Shown: positions 7,647-16,347 of the stretch, piece by piece
Layout of the letters: the number at the start of each line of letters is the position of its first letter
How positions within the stretch are numbered: position 1 is the first letter of the stretch
Source: Brevundimonas subvibrioides
GTDB lineage: Bacteria > Pseudomonadota > Alphaproteobacteria > Caulobacterales > Caulobacteraceae
Direction of reading: 5' to 3'
Assembly (NCBI GenBank): GCA_002280475.1
Contig: NCEB01000004.1
Location: 1-64,000, forward strand
DNA length: 64,000 nucleotides
The notes under the pieces: generated by a model
Database searches by the model: none
What the model saw: only the letters and a program-made list of their open reading frames with translations
Told to the model about the DNA's origin: nothing
Position numbers and translations under genes: made by a program

Positions 7647-8270
7647 TCAGAGGGTCAGAAGGCCCTGTTCGGTCAGGGCGTCGGCCAGTTCGCCGGGCCC
7701 GGTCCAGAGGCGGGTGTAGCCGGCCTCGCCCAGGCGCTTCAACTCGGTGACCAGGTCGGCGCGGGGGCTGGCGGCGAAGCGGGCGTCGAAGCCGGCTCCG
7801 TCGTCGCTTATCCGGACCATCGGCCGGCCGGTTTCCAGCCGGTGCAGGAATCCCTCGGACAGGACGCGGGCCTGGTCTTCCAGAAGGCCGGTCTCGACCT
7901 CGAGGCCGGCCTGACGGAGACGCTCGGTGCCCCGACCCGATGCGAAGGGCGAAGGATCGAGCGCCGCCACCACGACACGGGCGATGCCGGCCTCGACCAG
8001 GAACTGGGCACAGGACGATCGACCCGAAGAGCGCGCCCCGCAGGGCTCGAGCGTCACATAGGCGGTGGCGCCCCGGGCCGCCTCGCCGGCGGCCGGAACC
8101 GCCTGTTCCTCGGCATGGGGGCGACCTCCGGCGGCGGTGGCGGCCTCGGCGAGAACCTGTCCCTTCTTGACGATGACGCAGCCCACGGCGGGGTTGGGCC
8201 AGGTCTCGCCCATCCGCGCGAGCGCCAGCTCGACCGCGCGGGCCATGAAGCGGGCGTCCTCGGCGCTCAT
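7647..8270 (-). CDS. RibD-like deaminase with shortened reductase part
   Basis: A 207-residue protein. Residues 1-135 match the deaminase half of RibD, which removes an amino group from a pyrimidine intermediate of riboflavin synthesis. The substrate strand WPNPAVGCVIVKKG is present, and the zinc site is HAE (H52, E54) plus EPCGARSSGRSSC (C77, C87). The spacing between the cysteines is one residue longer than usual, and the normal SHYGRTPP loop is altered. After LHRLETGRPMVRI the reductase domain (normally over 200 residues) shrinks to about 60. It is coupled by ATGA to gpmA. It may deaminate another nucleotide; a real ribD probably lies elsewhere. Confidence 0.7.
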   Translation of the reverse strand: MSAEDARFMARAVELALARMGETWPNPAVGCVIVKKGQVLAEAATAAGGRPHAEEQAVPAAGEAARGATAYVTLEPCGARSSGRSSCAQFLVEAGIARVVVAALDPSPFASGRGTERLRQAGLEVETGLLEDQARVLSEGFLHRLETGRPMVRISDDGAGFDARFAASPRADLVTELKRLGEAGYTRLWTGPGELADALTEQGLLTL

Positions 8271-8980
8271 GCGGCGTCCGGCAGGGCCTGGGCGCGTTCG
8301 GCGTCCAGATAGCGGGCGGAGATTGGCTTCAGCGCGCCGTCCAGATCGATCTCCAGCGGGTTGCCGGTGGGGATCTCGACGCCGACGATCTTGTCGTCCG
8401 GCACGTCGAACAGGTGTTTGACGATGGCGCGCAGCGAGTTGCCGTGGGCGGCGATCAGCACGTCGTCTCCGGCCATCAGGCGCGGCGCGATGGCTTCGTT
8501 CCAGTAGGGCAGGACGCGCTCGAGCGTGGTCTTCAGGCTCTCGGTGTCGGGGATGGCCTTGCCGGCATAGCGGGGGTCGCCCGCGAAATCCCACTCCGAG
8601 CCCGGCTCCAGCGGGGGCGGCGGGATGTCGTAGCTGCGGCGCCAGACCTTGACCTGGTCCTCGCCGTGCTTCCTGGCGGTCTCGGCCTTGTCGAGGCCGG
8701 TCAGTCCGCCGTAGTGGCGCTCGTTCAGCCGCCAGTCCTCGACGACCGGGACGCCGGTCAGTCCGGCGGTCTGCAAGGCCAGGGCCCCGGTCCGCCGGGC
8801 GCGGGTCAGGACCGAGGTGAACATTGCGGCGGGGCGGAACCCGGCCCGGGCGATCAGCGCGCCGGCCTGACGCGCCTGGGCCTCACCCTCGTCCGTCAGG
8901 TCCACGTCGACCCAGCCGGTGAAGCGGTTCTCCAGGTTCCATTGGCTCTGGCCGTGGCGGAGAAGGATCAGGCGGGGCAT
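8267..8980 (-). CDS. gpmA: 2,3-bisphosphoglycerate-dependent phosphoglycerate mutase
   Basis: A 237-residue glycolytic and gluconeogenic enzyme that interconverts 3- and 2-phosphoglycerate. It opens with LILLRHGQSQWNLENRFTGW, where H9 is the phosphorylated histidine. LNERHYGGLTGLDKAE follows near residue 86, and the second active-site histidine is in IAAHGNSLRAIVKHL. Length and motifs are normal for the dPGM family. The RibD-like gene follows with a 4-bp overlap, an unusual partner for gpmA. Confidence 0.95.
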   Translation of the reverse strand: MPRLILLRHGQSQWNLENRFTGWVDVDLTDEGEAQARQAGALIARAGFRPAAMFTSVLTRARRTGALALQTAGLTGVPVVEDWRLNERHYGGLTGLDKAETARKHGEDQVKVWRRSYDIPPPPLEPGSEWDFAGDPRYAGKAIPDTESLKTTLERVLPYWNEAIAPRLMAGDDVLIAAHGNSLRAIVKHLFDVPDDKIVGVEIPTGNPLEIDLDGALKPISARYLDAERAQALPDAA

Positions 8981-9141
8981 GGGGTCTCCAGAGGCGTCTG
9001 CGGGGACGGCCCTTCGGGGTAGGCGCGGCCTCGCCGGGGGTCAAGCATGCAGCCAGTGCCCGCCGGGCGCGTTGTTGTTCGCCTCCGGGGGCCCGGCTAT
9101 ACCGCCGTTCCTCCGGCCTCCGACGCTTTCAAGGACACCCC

Positions 9142-10641
9142 ATGCTGAAGCCCCGCCAGGATCTGGTCCCGAACACCTTCGAATTCGAGACCACGGCGCT
9201 GGTCAAGCCGACGGGGTTTCGCGAGTACGACGCGCGCTGGATCCTGGACAAGGAGATCAACCTGCTGGGCATCCAGGCCCTGGGTCTGGCGGTCGCCACC
9301 TTCGTCCACGAACAGGGCGTCCAGCCCCGGATCGTCGTGGGCCACGACTTCCGATCCTACTCTTCGACGGTCAAGCACGCCCTGATCATCGGCCTGATGG
9401 AAGGCGGGATGGAGGTGCTGGACGTGGGTCTGGCCCTGTCGCCCATGGCCTACTTCGGACAGTTCGCGCTGGAGGCCCCCTGCGTCGCCATGGTCACCGC
9501 CAGCCACAACGAGAACGGCTGGACCGGGGTCAAGATGGGCACCAACCCGCCTGTCACCTTCGGCCCCGAGGAGATCGGGCGGCTGAAGGAGATCGTGCTG
9601 TCCGGCGCCGGCGTGCCCCGCCCCGGCGGTCGCATCGAGCGGGTCGAGAACTTCCGCGAACGCTATCTGCAAGAGGTGGTCGGCGACATCAAGCTGACGC
9701 GGCCGCTTAAGGTCGTCTGCGCCTGCGGCAACGGCACGGCCGGGGCCTTCGCGCCCGAGGCCCTGCGCCGGATGGGGGCCGAGGTGATCGAGATGGACAC
9801 CGAGCTCGACTACACCTTTCCCAAATACAATCCGAACCCCGAAGACCACGCCATGCTGATGCAGATGGCCCAGCGGGTGCGCGAGACCGGCGCCGACCTG
9901 GCCCTGGGCTTCGACGGGGACGGCGACCGCTGCGGCGTCGTCGACGACACGGGCGAGGAGATCTTCGCCGACAAGATCGGCCTGCTGCTGGCCCGCGACC
10001 TGTCGGCCCTGCATCCGAACGCGACCTTCGTGGTCGATGTGAAGTCGACGGGCCTCTACAAGACCGACGAGGTCCTGGCCGCCAACGGCGCGACCACGGT
10101 CTATTGGAAGACCGGGCACTCCTACATCAAGCGCAAGACGGCCGAACTGGGCGCTCTGGCGGGCTTCGAGAAGTCTGGCCACTTCTTCCTCGCCGACCCG
10201 ATCGGTCGCGGCTACGACGACGGCATCGTGGCGGCGGCGGCGGTGCTGCGGATGCTGGACCGCAATCCCGGCAAGAAACTGTCCGAGCTGAAGCGGGCCC
10301 TGCCCGACGCCTGGACCAGCCTGACCATGTCGCCCCACTGCGACGACGAGCTGAAGTACGACGTCCTCGCCAAGGTCGTGGCGGAATACGAGGCCCTGGC
10401 GGCCGAGGGCGGATCGATCGTGGGCCGCAAGATCGTCGAGGTCATCACCGTCAACGGGGCCCGGGTGCATCTGGAGGACGGGTCGTGGGTCCTGGTCCGC
10501 GCCTCGTCCAACAAGCCCGAGCTGGTCGTGGTGGTGGAATCCATGCGCTCAGAGGACGACATGCGCGCCCTGTTCCGCGAGGAGGTCAAGCCGCGCCTGG
10601 CCCGCCACCCCGAGGTCGGGGCCTACAACCAGGAAATCTAG
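9142..10641 (+). CDS. Phosphomannomutase/phosphoglucomutase
   Basis: A 499-residue alpha-D-phosphohexomutase. The phosphoserine loop is VTASHNENGWTGVKMG near residue 118, the magnesium loop is FDGDGDRCGVVDD near residue 255, the sugar-binding loop is in AGFEKSGHFF near residue 343, and the phosphate-binding loop is RASSNKPELVV near residue 453. It interconverts mannose or glucose 6- and 1-phosphates to supply sugar nucleotides for surface polysaccharides. It is longer than the minimal family and conserved in Caulobacteraceae. It stands alone, with a mosaic repeat downstream instead of a plain terminator. Confidence 0.9.
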   Translation: MLKPRQDLVPNTFEFETTALVKPTGFREYDARWILDKEINLLGIQALGLAVATFVHEQGVQPRIVVGHDFRSYSSTVKHALIIGLMEGGMEVLDVGLALSPMAYFGQFALEAPCVAMVTASHNENGWTGVKMGTNPPVTFGPEEIGRLKEIVLSGAGVPRPGGRIERVENFRERYLQEVVGDIKLTRPLKVVCACGNGTAGAFAPEALRRMGAEVIEMDTELDYTFPKYNPNPEDHAMLMQMAQRVRETGADLALGFDGDGDRCGVVDDTGEEIFADKIGLLLARDLSALHPNATFVVDVKSTGLYKTDEVLAANGATTVYWKTGHSYIKRKTAELGALAGFEKSGHFFLADPIGRGYDDGIVAAAAVLRMLDRNPGKKLSELKRALPDAWTSLTMSPHCDDELKYDVLAKVVAEYEALAAEGGSIVGRKIVEVITVNGARVHLEDGSWVLVRASSNKPELVVVVESMRSEDDMRALFREEVKPRLARHPEVGAYNQEI

Positions 10642-10650
10642 GCGGGGACG

Positions 10651-10789
10651 CTAGAGCATGATCGGTCGAGGAGGACCCACTGCGTGGGTCCTCCGAAAGC
10701 GTGATTCACGCTCTCGCTGGATCCTGGACCCTGATCCACGGCATCAGCGGAATCGCGAAGCGATTCCACCTCAGCCGATCAGGGTCTAG
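10651..10789. repeat. Mosaic palindromic intergenic element
   Basis: The element is bounded by imperfect inverted ends: CTAGAGCATGATCGGTCG at the left, matched at most positions by the complement of the right end CAGCCGATCAGGGTCTAG. Inside are several hairpins: GGAGGACCCAC/GTGGGTCCTCC (10670-10694, 11 bp stem, 3-nt loop), AGCGTGA-T-TCACGCT (10698-10712), TGGATC...GATCCA and GGAATCGC-GAA-GCGATTCC. It looks like the AGAGCATGATC-type mosaic repeats common in alphaproteobacterial intergenic regions. Its terminal CTAG supplies the stop codon of the converging kinase gene. Confidence 0.7.
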
Positions 10790-12258
10790 ACGGGCAGTTT
10801 CAACTCGAAGGTCGTGCCGGTCGTGCCGGTCTCGACCAGACGCAGGTCGCCGCCGTGATTGGCGGCCAGCTCGCGCGAGATGGTCAGGCCCAGGCCCGTC
10901 CCGTCCGAGCCGCTGCCGCTGACGAAAGGCTCGAACAGGCGCTCGGACAGTCGAGGCGGAATGCCGGGCCCGTCGTCGGCCAGGCGGATGACGACCCAGC
11001 CCTCCTCCTGCTCGGCGGAGACCGTGACGGTCCCCATCGCGCCGCGCCGGCTGGGCTTGCGCGTGGCGTCGGCCTCGATGGCCTGACGCGCGTTCCGCAT
11101 CAGATTGACCAGGATGCGGTGCAGCTGGTCGCCGTCGGCCTGGACGGAGAACCGGGCGGGGATGACCCTGGCCAGCCGCACGCTCTGCGGGTCCAGGCCC
11201 GCGTCCTCGGCGGCGGCGACCACGGCTGGGCCCAGGGCGATGCGGTCGATGACGGGGGCCGGTTCCTCGGACTTGCCGTAGTCCAGGACGTTCCTGGCGA
11301 GCGCCGCCGCCCGCCCCAGGGCCCGCTCCAGCCGGGGCAGGGCCTTGGCGACCTGGGGGTCGGGCGAGGCCGCCAACCTCTCAGAGGCAAGCTGGGCGGA
11401 GGTCAGCATGTTGCGGAGGTCGTGGTTGATCTTGGCCACCGCCTGTCCCAGCGCCACCAGCCGGGACCGGGCGCGCAGGGACTGGCGGACCTCCTCCTGC
11501 ATCCGGGCCAGTTCACGTTCGACCCGGCCGATCTCGTCCTGGCGGTCCGACGGCTCCGGCCCGGGCTGGAGCGGATCGGCCGCGAAGCTCTCGATCGATC
11601 GGGTCACGCGGCGAAGGGGGCGCAGCACGAGGAAGGCCAGGCCTGCGTACAGAAGGCCCCCCGCCGCCGCAGAGATGATCAGCGACACCAGAAGGCTGTT
11701 CAGCAGGAAGGCGCGCAGCTCCAGCCTCAGCGGTTCGGCGGGCGCGACCACGTCGATGAAGTCGCCGGTACGGTAGCGCGGGGCGGCGCGGACGCGGATC
11801 GAACGGTCAGGGCCCGCCATCAGGGTCTCGATCGGCTCCCACAGCCGGGCCCCGGTGTTGCGCCGTCGCAGGTCGATGAAGTCCGGCGCGCGGGGCAGGT
11901 CCGGCGCGCGCAGCAGCTGGCGCATCACCCCCTGGTCGGAGATGGCGACGGCCGAAACGCCGCCGATGCGCAGCAGCTGTTCGGCCGTCTCGTCATCGAC
12001 GGCGTTGTAGGGCAGGGCCTCGACGCCGACCGAGGCCAGTTCGGCGGCCTGAAGCCGGTCCTGGAGCCAGGTCTCGTGGAAGTTGGCGGCGTTGGGCAGC
12101 ATGATCAGGGCCCCCACCGCCAGGGTGAACAGGACGGTCAGGATCAGAAGCCGCGACTGCAGCCCGTCCGGGGGATTGATCCGCAGCCGTCCACGCCAGT
12201 CCGTGGAGGTCAGCAGGCGGTTCAGAAGGCCGCCGGGGCTGTCGGGCGGCGCGCTCAC
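10786..12258 (-). CDS. Membrane sensor histidine kinase
   Basis: A 490-residue kinase. The first membrane segment is at about 36-55, a periplasmic sensor of about 125 residues follows, the second membrane segment is at 186-212, and then come HAMP and a kinase core. The phospho-accepting histidine is H279 in AKINHDLRNMLTS; the N box is NLMRNARQA (N389), G1 is DDGPGIP and G2 is GTGLGL. The GTG start at 12258 overlaps the stop of the upstream TVP38 gene. No response regulator gene is adjacent, so the partner is encoded elsewhere. The H-box HDLRN is that of the HPK4-like group rather than the classical HELRTPL. Confidence 0.85.
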   Translation of the reverse strand: MSAPPDSPGGLLNRLLTSTDWRGRLRINPPDGLQSRLLILTVLFTLAVGALIMLPNAANFHETWLQDRLQAAELASVGVEALPYNAVDDETAEQLLRIGGVSAVAISDQGVMRQLLRAPDLPRAPDFIDLRRRNTGARLWEPIETLMAGPDRSIRVRAAPRYRTGDFIDVVAPAEPLRLELRAFLLNSLLVSLIISAAAGGLLYAGLAFLVLRPLRRVTRSIESFAADPLQPGPEPSDRQDEIGRVERELARMQEEVRQSLRARSRLVALGQAVAKINHDLRNMLTSAQLASERLAASPDPQVAKALPRLERALGRAAALARNVLDYGKSEEPAPVIDRIALGPAVVAAAEDAGLDPQSVRLARVIPARFSVQADGDQLHRILVNLMRNARQAIEADATRKPSRRGAMGTVTVSAEQEEGWVVIRLADDGPGIPPRLSERLFEPFVSGSGSDGTGLGLTISRELAANHGGDLRLVETGTTGTTFELKLPV

Positions 12259-12977
12259 GGTGTCGCGGCCCCCGGCAGGCGGCGCTGCACGGCCTTCAAC
12301 GCCAGCGGCAGGATGACCGCCAGGACGAATACCCCCAACATGGGGGCCCAGAATTGGCCGAACAGGGCCTGGACGTCCGGGTTCGGGTCGTCGGCCAGCA
12401 GAGTGTTCAGCCGTGCCCCGATCCAGCAGTAGATGATGTGGGCGGGCAGAAGGCCGATGACTGTCGCCATGGTGTACGGTGCCAGTCGAACCGCCATGAT
12501 CCCGGCCGCCACATTGATCATGTGGAACGGCACCACGACCGCGAGGCGTGAGGCCAGGACATACCAGAAAGTGTCCTTGTCGATGGTCTGGCAGACCTTG
12601 CGCAACAGGCCTTCGTCGCGTTCGGCCTTGCGACGCAGCTCCTCGCCCAGCGCCGAACGGGCGACGGCGTAGACGATCAGGGCGCCGACCGTGGCGGCGA
12701 TCGAGGTCGAGATCCCGCCGACCCAGGGTCCGAACAGATAGCCGGCGGTGATGGTCAGAAAGAAGACGCCGGGCACGACGCTGGCCGTCAGCACGGCGAA
12801 GGCCGCCATCATCAGCAGCAGGGCGACCCCATAGTTGTCGGCCGTGAAGGCCCGAAGCGCCCCGCCGTGCTCGCGCAGGGTGTCCAGCGAGAGATAGCGG
12901 TTCCAGCCCATGGCGAAGATCAGCGCGATCACCGCGCCGAGCAGAACAAGGGGGACGAACCGGGACAGACGCTTCAT
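12255..12977 (-). CDS. TVP38/TMEM64 (DedA-like) membrane protein
   Basis: A 240-residue polytopic protein of the TVP38/TMEM64 (SNARE-associated, VTT domain) family. Membrane segments include [18 protein letters not shown], an amphipathic re-entrant part around [17 protein letters not shown] (the family G-x-x-x-G region), and a C-terminal pair ending near residue 230. The start at 12977 (MKRLSR) has GGA at a suitable distance; the ATG two codons upstream (12983) is also possible. Members are linked to lipid scrambling and membrane homeostasis. Coupling to a membrane kinase suggests shared membrane-stress control. Confidence 0.8.
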   Translation of the reverse strand: MKRLSRFVPLVLLGAVIALIFAMGWNRYLSLDTLREHGGALRAFTADNYGVALLLMMAAFAVLTASVVPGVFFLTITAGYLFGPWVGGISTSIAATVGALIVYAVARSALGEELRRKAERDEGLLRKVCQTIDKDTFWYVLASRLAVVVPFHMINVAAGIMAVRLAPYTMATVIGLLPAHIIYCWIGARLNTLLADDPNPDVQALFGQFWAPMLGVFVLAVILPLALKAVQRRLPGAATP

Positions 12978-13023
12978 AGTCATTCCAACGCCCGAAACCC
13001 CGGGTCCGGCCGGTCTGTCGGCG

Positions 13024-13051
13024 TTGACAGCCGCGACCATGGCCCTTATAC
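13024..13051 (+). promoter_or_regulatory. Housekeeping promoter for rpmH-rnpA-yidC
   Basis: TTGACA at 13024-13029 and TTATAC at 13046-13051 are 16 bp apart, a strong sigma-70-like pair in GC-rich DNA. It lies about 70 bp before the rpmH start, with AGGAG at 13111-13115 as ribosome binding site. Confidence 0.65.
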
Positions 13052-13121
13052 GCCCGCCCTTCCCGCGACGGACGCCTTCTTGGTCCGGCCGCGCCATTGT
13101 ATTCAACGTCAGGAGCCGACC

Positions 13122-13256
13122 GTGAAGCGGACCTATCAGCCGTCGCGACTCGTGCGCAAGCGCCGTCACGGCTTCCGTTCGCGGATGGCCACCAAGAACG
13201 GCGCCAAGATCGTCGCCCGCCGCCGCGCCAAGGGCCGCAAGCGCCTGACGGCGTAA
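13122..13256 (+). CDS. rpmH: Ribosomal protein bL34
   Basis: A 44-residue protein, [20 protein letters not shown] and onward to [13 protein letters not shown], matching bL34 along its full length. The start is GTG at 13122, with AGGAG 7 bases upstream. It is the first gene of the conserved rpmH-rnpA-yidC-engB block. An inverted repeat of about 160 bp separates it from rnpA, where other genomes usually have a short gap. Confidence 0.97.
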   Translation: MKRTYQPSRLVRKRRHGFRSRMATKNGAKIVARRRAKGRKRLTA

Positions 13257-13262
13257 GCATTG

Positions 13263-13422
13263 CCCTTCTCCCCTTGCGGGAGAAGGTGGCCGAGCGCAGC
13301 GAGGTCGGATGAGGGGTGCAACTCGGTTTCGCCGATGAGCCTCTCGACCGACCAGAGCCTTCGTCGCGCCGTACCCCTCATCCGGCCCTCCGGGCCACCT
13401 TCTCCCGCAAGGGGGGAAGGGA
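13263..13422. repeat. Long inverted repeat between rpmH and rnpA
   Basis: The left arm (13263-13318: CCCTTCTCCCCTTGCGGGAG, then AAGGTGGCCGAGCGCAGCGA, then GGTCGGATGAGGGGTG) is mirrored by the right arm (13374-13422: CCCCTCATCCGGCC, then GGGCCACCTTCTCCCGCAAG). About 55 bp lie between the arms. The right arm ends in GGGGGGAAGGGAC and so supplies the rnpA ribosome binding site. A near-identical copy is at 54021-54219. Confidence 0.85.
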
Positions 13423-13423
13423 C

Positions 13424-13855
13424 GTGAAGGGATCGCCGATTCAAAGCCAACCCACAATCCGACGCCTGACCAAGCGGCCCCAGTTCCTGGCGGCCGCGAA
13501 GGGCGTTTCGCTGTCGCGTGGCGCGGTCTTCATCCAGAGGCTGGACCGCCGGGACGAAGACCCCGCGATCGGCGTCGGCTTCACCGCCACGCGCAAGATC
13601 GGCGGGGCGGTGGTCCGCAATCGGGCCAAGCGGCGTCTGCGTGAGGCGGCGCGGGCGCTGGTGCCCCTGCATGGCGTGGCTGGAAGCGACTATGTACTGG
13701 TCGCGCGCCAGGGCACGGCGGATCGCCCGTGGGACCGTCTGCTTGACGATGTGGCGTCTGCCCTTACAAGGCTGGCCACGCTCGGCGGCGCGGACCCCTC
13801 GCGTTCGCGCGCCCCGGTGCCCATCTCCGATCTCCCGACCCCTCAGGACCGCTGA
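13424..13855 (+). CDS. rnpA: Ribonuclease P protein component
   Basis: A 143-residue RnpA, the protein subunit that helps RNase P RNA process tRNA 5' ends. The signature is ATRKIGGAVVRNRAKRRLRE near residue 62, with the central cleft strand IGVGFTATRK and an N-terminal LTKRPQFLAAAKG. The start is GTG at 13424, because no other start lies between it and the conserved region. The GGGGGGAAGG before it comes from the repeat arm. The 20 or so residues after the fold (PSRSRAPVPIS) are a typical disordered tail. Confidence 0.93.
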   Translation: MKGSPIQSQPTIRRLTKRPQFLAAAKGVSLSRGAVFIQRLDRRDEDPAIGVGFTATRKIGGAVVRNRAKRRLREAARALVPLHGVAGSDYVLVARQGTADRPWDRLLDDVASALTRLATLGGADPSRSRAPVPISDLPTPQDR

Positions 13856-13860
13856 CCCGC

Positions 13861-15684
13861 ATGAAGAACGAGAACACGCGCAACACGGTGATCTTCATCG
13901 TGTGCACGGCGGCGATCCTGCTCTTGTATCAGATCTTCGTCCTCGGACCGCAGGCCGAGCAGCAGCGCGCGGCCGCCCTGGCCAGCCAGGCCGAGCGGAC
14001 GGTCGATGCCGACGGCGACCTGGCCGTGCCGACCACGGCGCCGGCCCCTTCAGCAGCCATATTCACCGAGGACCGCGCCGAGGCCCTGGGCGGCGTCGCG
14101 CGCGTGCCGATCCGCACCGGTCGTCTGCAGGGCTCGCTGTCGCTGCAGGGCGGGCGGATCGACGACCTGTTCCTGACCGACTACCGCGAGACGCTGGACG
14201 ATCCCGCCCCGGTCGAGCTGTTCCGGCCGCAGGGGATGGAGCACGCCTTCCTGGCCCAGTTCGGCTGGACCGGCCCCAATGTCGTGGGCGGCGTTCCCGG
14301 GCCCAACACCCTCTGGCGGCTGACCGGCGGATCGACCCTGACGGCCGCCACCCCCGTCACCCTGACCTGGGACAACGGCCAGGGCCTGCGCTTCACCCGC
14401 GTGGTCTCGGTGGACGAGAACTACATGTTCACCCTGACCGACACGGTCGCCAACCTGGGCGCCGCGCCGATCGTCATCGCCCCCTATGGCCGGATCGAGC
14501 GCCAGGGCGTGCCCGACACCCTGGGCAAGAACCAGATCCTGCACGAGGGCGGCATCGGCACTTTCGGCGAACCCGGCGACTACGCCACCACCCAGCTGAA
14601 GTACGGCGACTGGACCAAGAAGCCGCGCGAACAGTTCGAATCCACCGGCGGCTGGCTGGGCATCACGGACAAATACTGGCTGGCGGCCCTGATCCCCGAT
14701 CAGAACGAGACGGTCGAGGCCGAGTTCGTCGCGCGTGACGCCGGCGGTGTGGCGCTGCGCGAGGCGCGCATTCTGGGCGAGGCGCGGACGATCAATCCGG
14801 GCCGCCAGATCACCGAGACCCAGCGTCTGTTCGCCGGCGCCAAGCGGAACGAGATCCTGTCCGATTACGAAGAAGCGCTCGGTCTGCCGCGCTTCGTCTA
14901 CGCCATCGACTGGGGCTTCCTGTTCTTCCTGACGCGTCCGATCTTCCTGCTGGTGCACTGGTTCCAGGGGCTGGTCGGCAACTTCGGCGTCGCCATCCTG
15001 CTGCTGACCCTGACCATCAAGCTGATCATGTTCCCGCTGGCCAACAAGAGCTACGAGAGCCTGTCGAAGATGCGCAAGCTCCAGCCGCAGATGGAGAAGA
15101 TCAAGACGCAGTTCAAAGACGACCCCCAGAAGCAGCAGCAGGAGACGATGGCGCTCTATCAGCGCGAGAAGATCAATCCGCTGGCGGGCTGCCTGCCCAT
15201 CCTGGTCCAGATCCCGGTCTTCTATGCCCTGTACAAGGTGCTGTTCGTCACCATCGAGATGCGGCACGCGCCCTTCTTCGGCTGGATCCGCGACCTGTCG
15301 GCGCCCGATCCGACCAACATCTGGACCCTGTTCGGCCTGATCCCGTGGGATCCGGGTTCGCTGCCCCTGTTGGGGTCGCTCCTGACCAACTCCGGCGGGG
15401 GCTTCACCCTGGGCCTGAGCGTGCTGGCCATCTTCTACGGATTCACCATGTGGCTGCAGCAGGCGATGAACCCGCCCATGCCCGATCCGGTCCAGCGCCA
15501 GATCTTCGCGTGGATGCCGGTGGTGTTCACCTTCATCATGGCGGTCTTCCCGGCGGGCTTGCTGGTCTACTGGGCCTGGAACAACGTGCTCTCGATCGCC
15601 CAGCAGTATTTCATCATGCACCGCTTCGGGGCCGAGAACCCGATCGACGATTTCATCGCCAGGCTGAAGAACAAACCGGCATGA
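13861..15684 (+). CDS. yidC: Membrane protein insertase YidC
   Basis: A 607-residue insertase that places membrane proteins with or without Sec. The first membrane helix is [21 protein letters not shown] large periplasmic beta-super-sandwich spans about residues 60-340. The conserved five-helix core follows, with [20 protein letters not shown] near residue 378, the cytoplasmic hairpin [16 protein letters not shown], and the end [14 protein letters not shown]. The length is normal for Caulobacteraceae. It lies 5 bp after rnpA and its stop overlaps the engB start. Confidence 0.96.
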   Translation: MKNENTRNTVIFIVCTAAILLLYQIFVLGPQAEQQRAAALASQAERTVDADGDLAVPTTAPAPSAAIFTEDRAEALGGVARVPIRTGRLQGSLSLQGGRIDDLFLTDYRETLDDPAPVELFRPQGMEHAFLAQFGWTGPNVVGGVPGPNTLWRLTGGSTLTAATPVTLTWDNGQGLRFTRVVSVDENYMFTLTDTVANLGAAPIVIAPYGRIERQGVPDTLGKNQILHEGGIGTFGEPGDYATTQLKYGDWTKKPREQFESTGGWLGITDKYWLAALIPDQNETVEAEFVARDAGGVALREARILGEARTINPGRQITETQRLFAGAKRNEILSDYEEALGLPRFVYAIDWGFLFFLTRPIFLLVHWFQGLVGNFGVAILLLTLTIKLIMFPLANKSYESLSKMRKLQPQMEKIKTQFKDDPQKQQQETMALYQREKINPLAGCLPILVQIPVFYALYKVLFVTIEMRHAPFFGWIRDLSAPDPTNIWTLFGLIPWDPGSLPLLGSLLTNSGGGFTLGLSVLAIFYGFTMWLQQAMNPPMPDPVQRQIFAWMPVVFTFIMAVFPAGLLVYWAWNNVLSIAQQYFIMHRFGAENPIDDFIARLKNKPA

Positions 15685-16322
15685 CGGAGTATTCCGACGA
15701 AGACCTCGAGGCCGCGCGGGTGCTGTTCGCGCGGCCGGCGACCTTCGTCCTGGGGTGCGCCAAGATCGAGCAACTGCCCGAGCCCGACCTGCCCGAGATC
15801 GCCTTCGCCGGCCGCTCCAACGTCGGCAAGTCCAGCCTGATCAACGGTCTGGTCGGCATGTCCAAGCTGGCGCGGGCCTCCAACGAGCCGGGCCGCACGC
15901 GCGAGGTCAACTTCTTCGACCTGGACGGCAAGATGCGGCTGGTCGACCTGCCCGGCTACGGCTGGGCCAAGGCGTCCAAATCGACGGTGCGTCAGTTCCA
16001 GAACCTGGGCCGGGACTATCTGCGTGGCCGGGTGACGCTGAAGCGGGTCTATCTGCTGATCGACAGCCGCCATGGGCTGAAGAGCGTCGACACCGAGGCG
16101 CTGGATGCGCTGGACCTGGCGGCGGTCAGCTATCAGATCGTTCTGACCAAGGCCGACAAGATCAAGGCCCACGAGCGCGAGACGGTGCGCGAGGCGACGT
16201 TGAAAGCGGTGTCCAAGCGGCCCGCCGCCTTCCCCGCCGTCGCCGTGACTTCGGCCGAGAAGGGGATGGGCCTGCCCGAGCTCCGCGCCGAGATCATGCG
16301 GACGACCGGCGCCGAACTCTAG
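15681..16322 (+). CDS. engB: Ribosome biogenesis GTPase EngB/YihA
   Basis: A 213-residue TrmE-Era-like GTPase needed for large-subunit assembly. The G1 motif is GRSNVGKS (44-51), switch I is [14 protein letters not shown]3 is DLPGYGWA, G4 is TKADK and G5 is TSAEKG. The ATG at 15681 overlaps the yidC stop. The short N-terminal extension before the G domain ([17 protein letters not shown]) is usual for alphaproteobacteria. It is the last gene of the rpmH block and is met by the converging TauE-like gene. Confidence 0.95.
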   Translation: MTEYSDEDLEAARVLFARPATFVLGCAKIEQLPEPDLPEIAFAGRSNVGKSSLINGLVGMSKLARASNEPGRTREVNFFDLDGKMRLVDLPGYGWAKASKSTVRQFQNLGRDYLRGRVTLKRVYLLIDSRHGLKSVDTEALDALDLAAVSYQIVLTKADKIKAHERETVREATLKAVSKRPAAFPAVAVTSAEKGMGLPELRAEIMRTTGAEL

Positions 16323-16347
16323 CCGCGCGGCGAGCGTTAGCGCCCTA

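Noticed and set aside
9097..10470. Minus-strand frame of 457 codons opposite the phosphomannomutase
   Set aside because: It covers a well-supported gene with all active-site loops intact; the antisense product has no recognisable domain.
12867..13256. A 129-residue protein including the rpmH reading frame
   Set aside because: Only the last 44 codons match bL34; a promoter and AGGAG lie inside the longer frame and set the start at the GTG at 13122.
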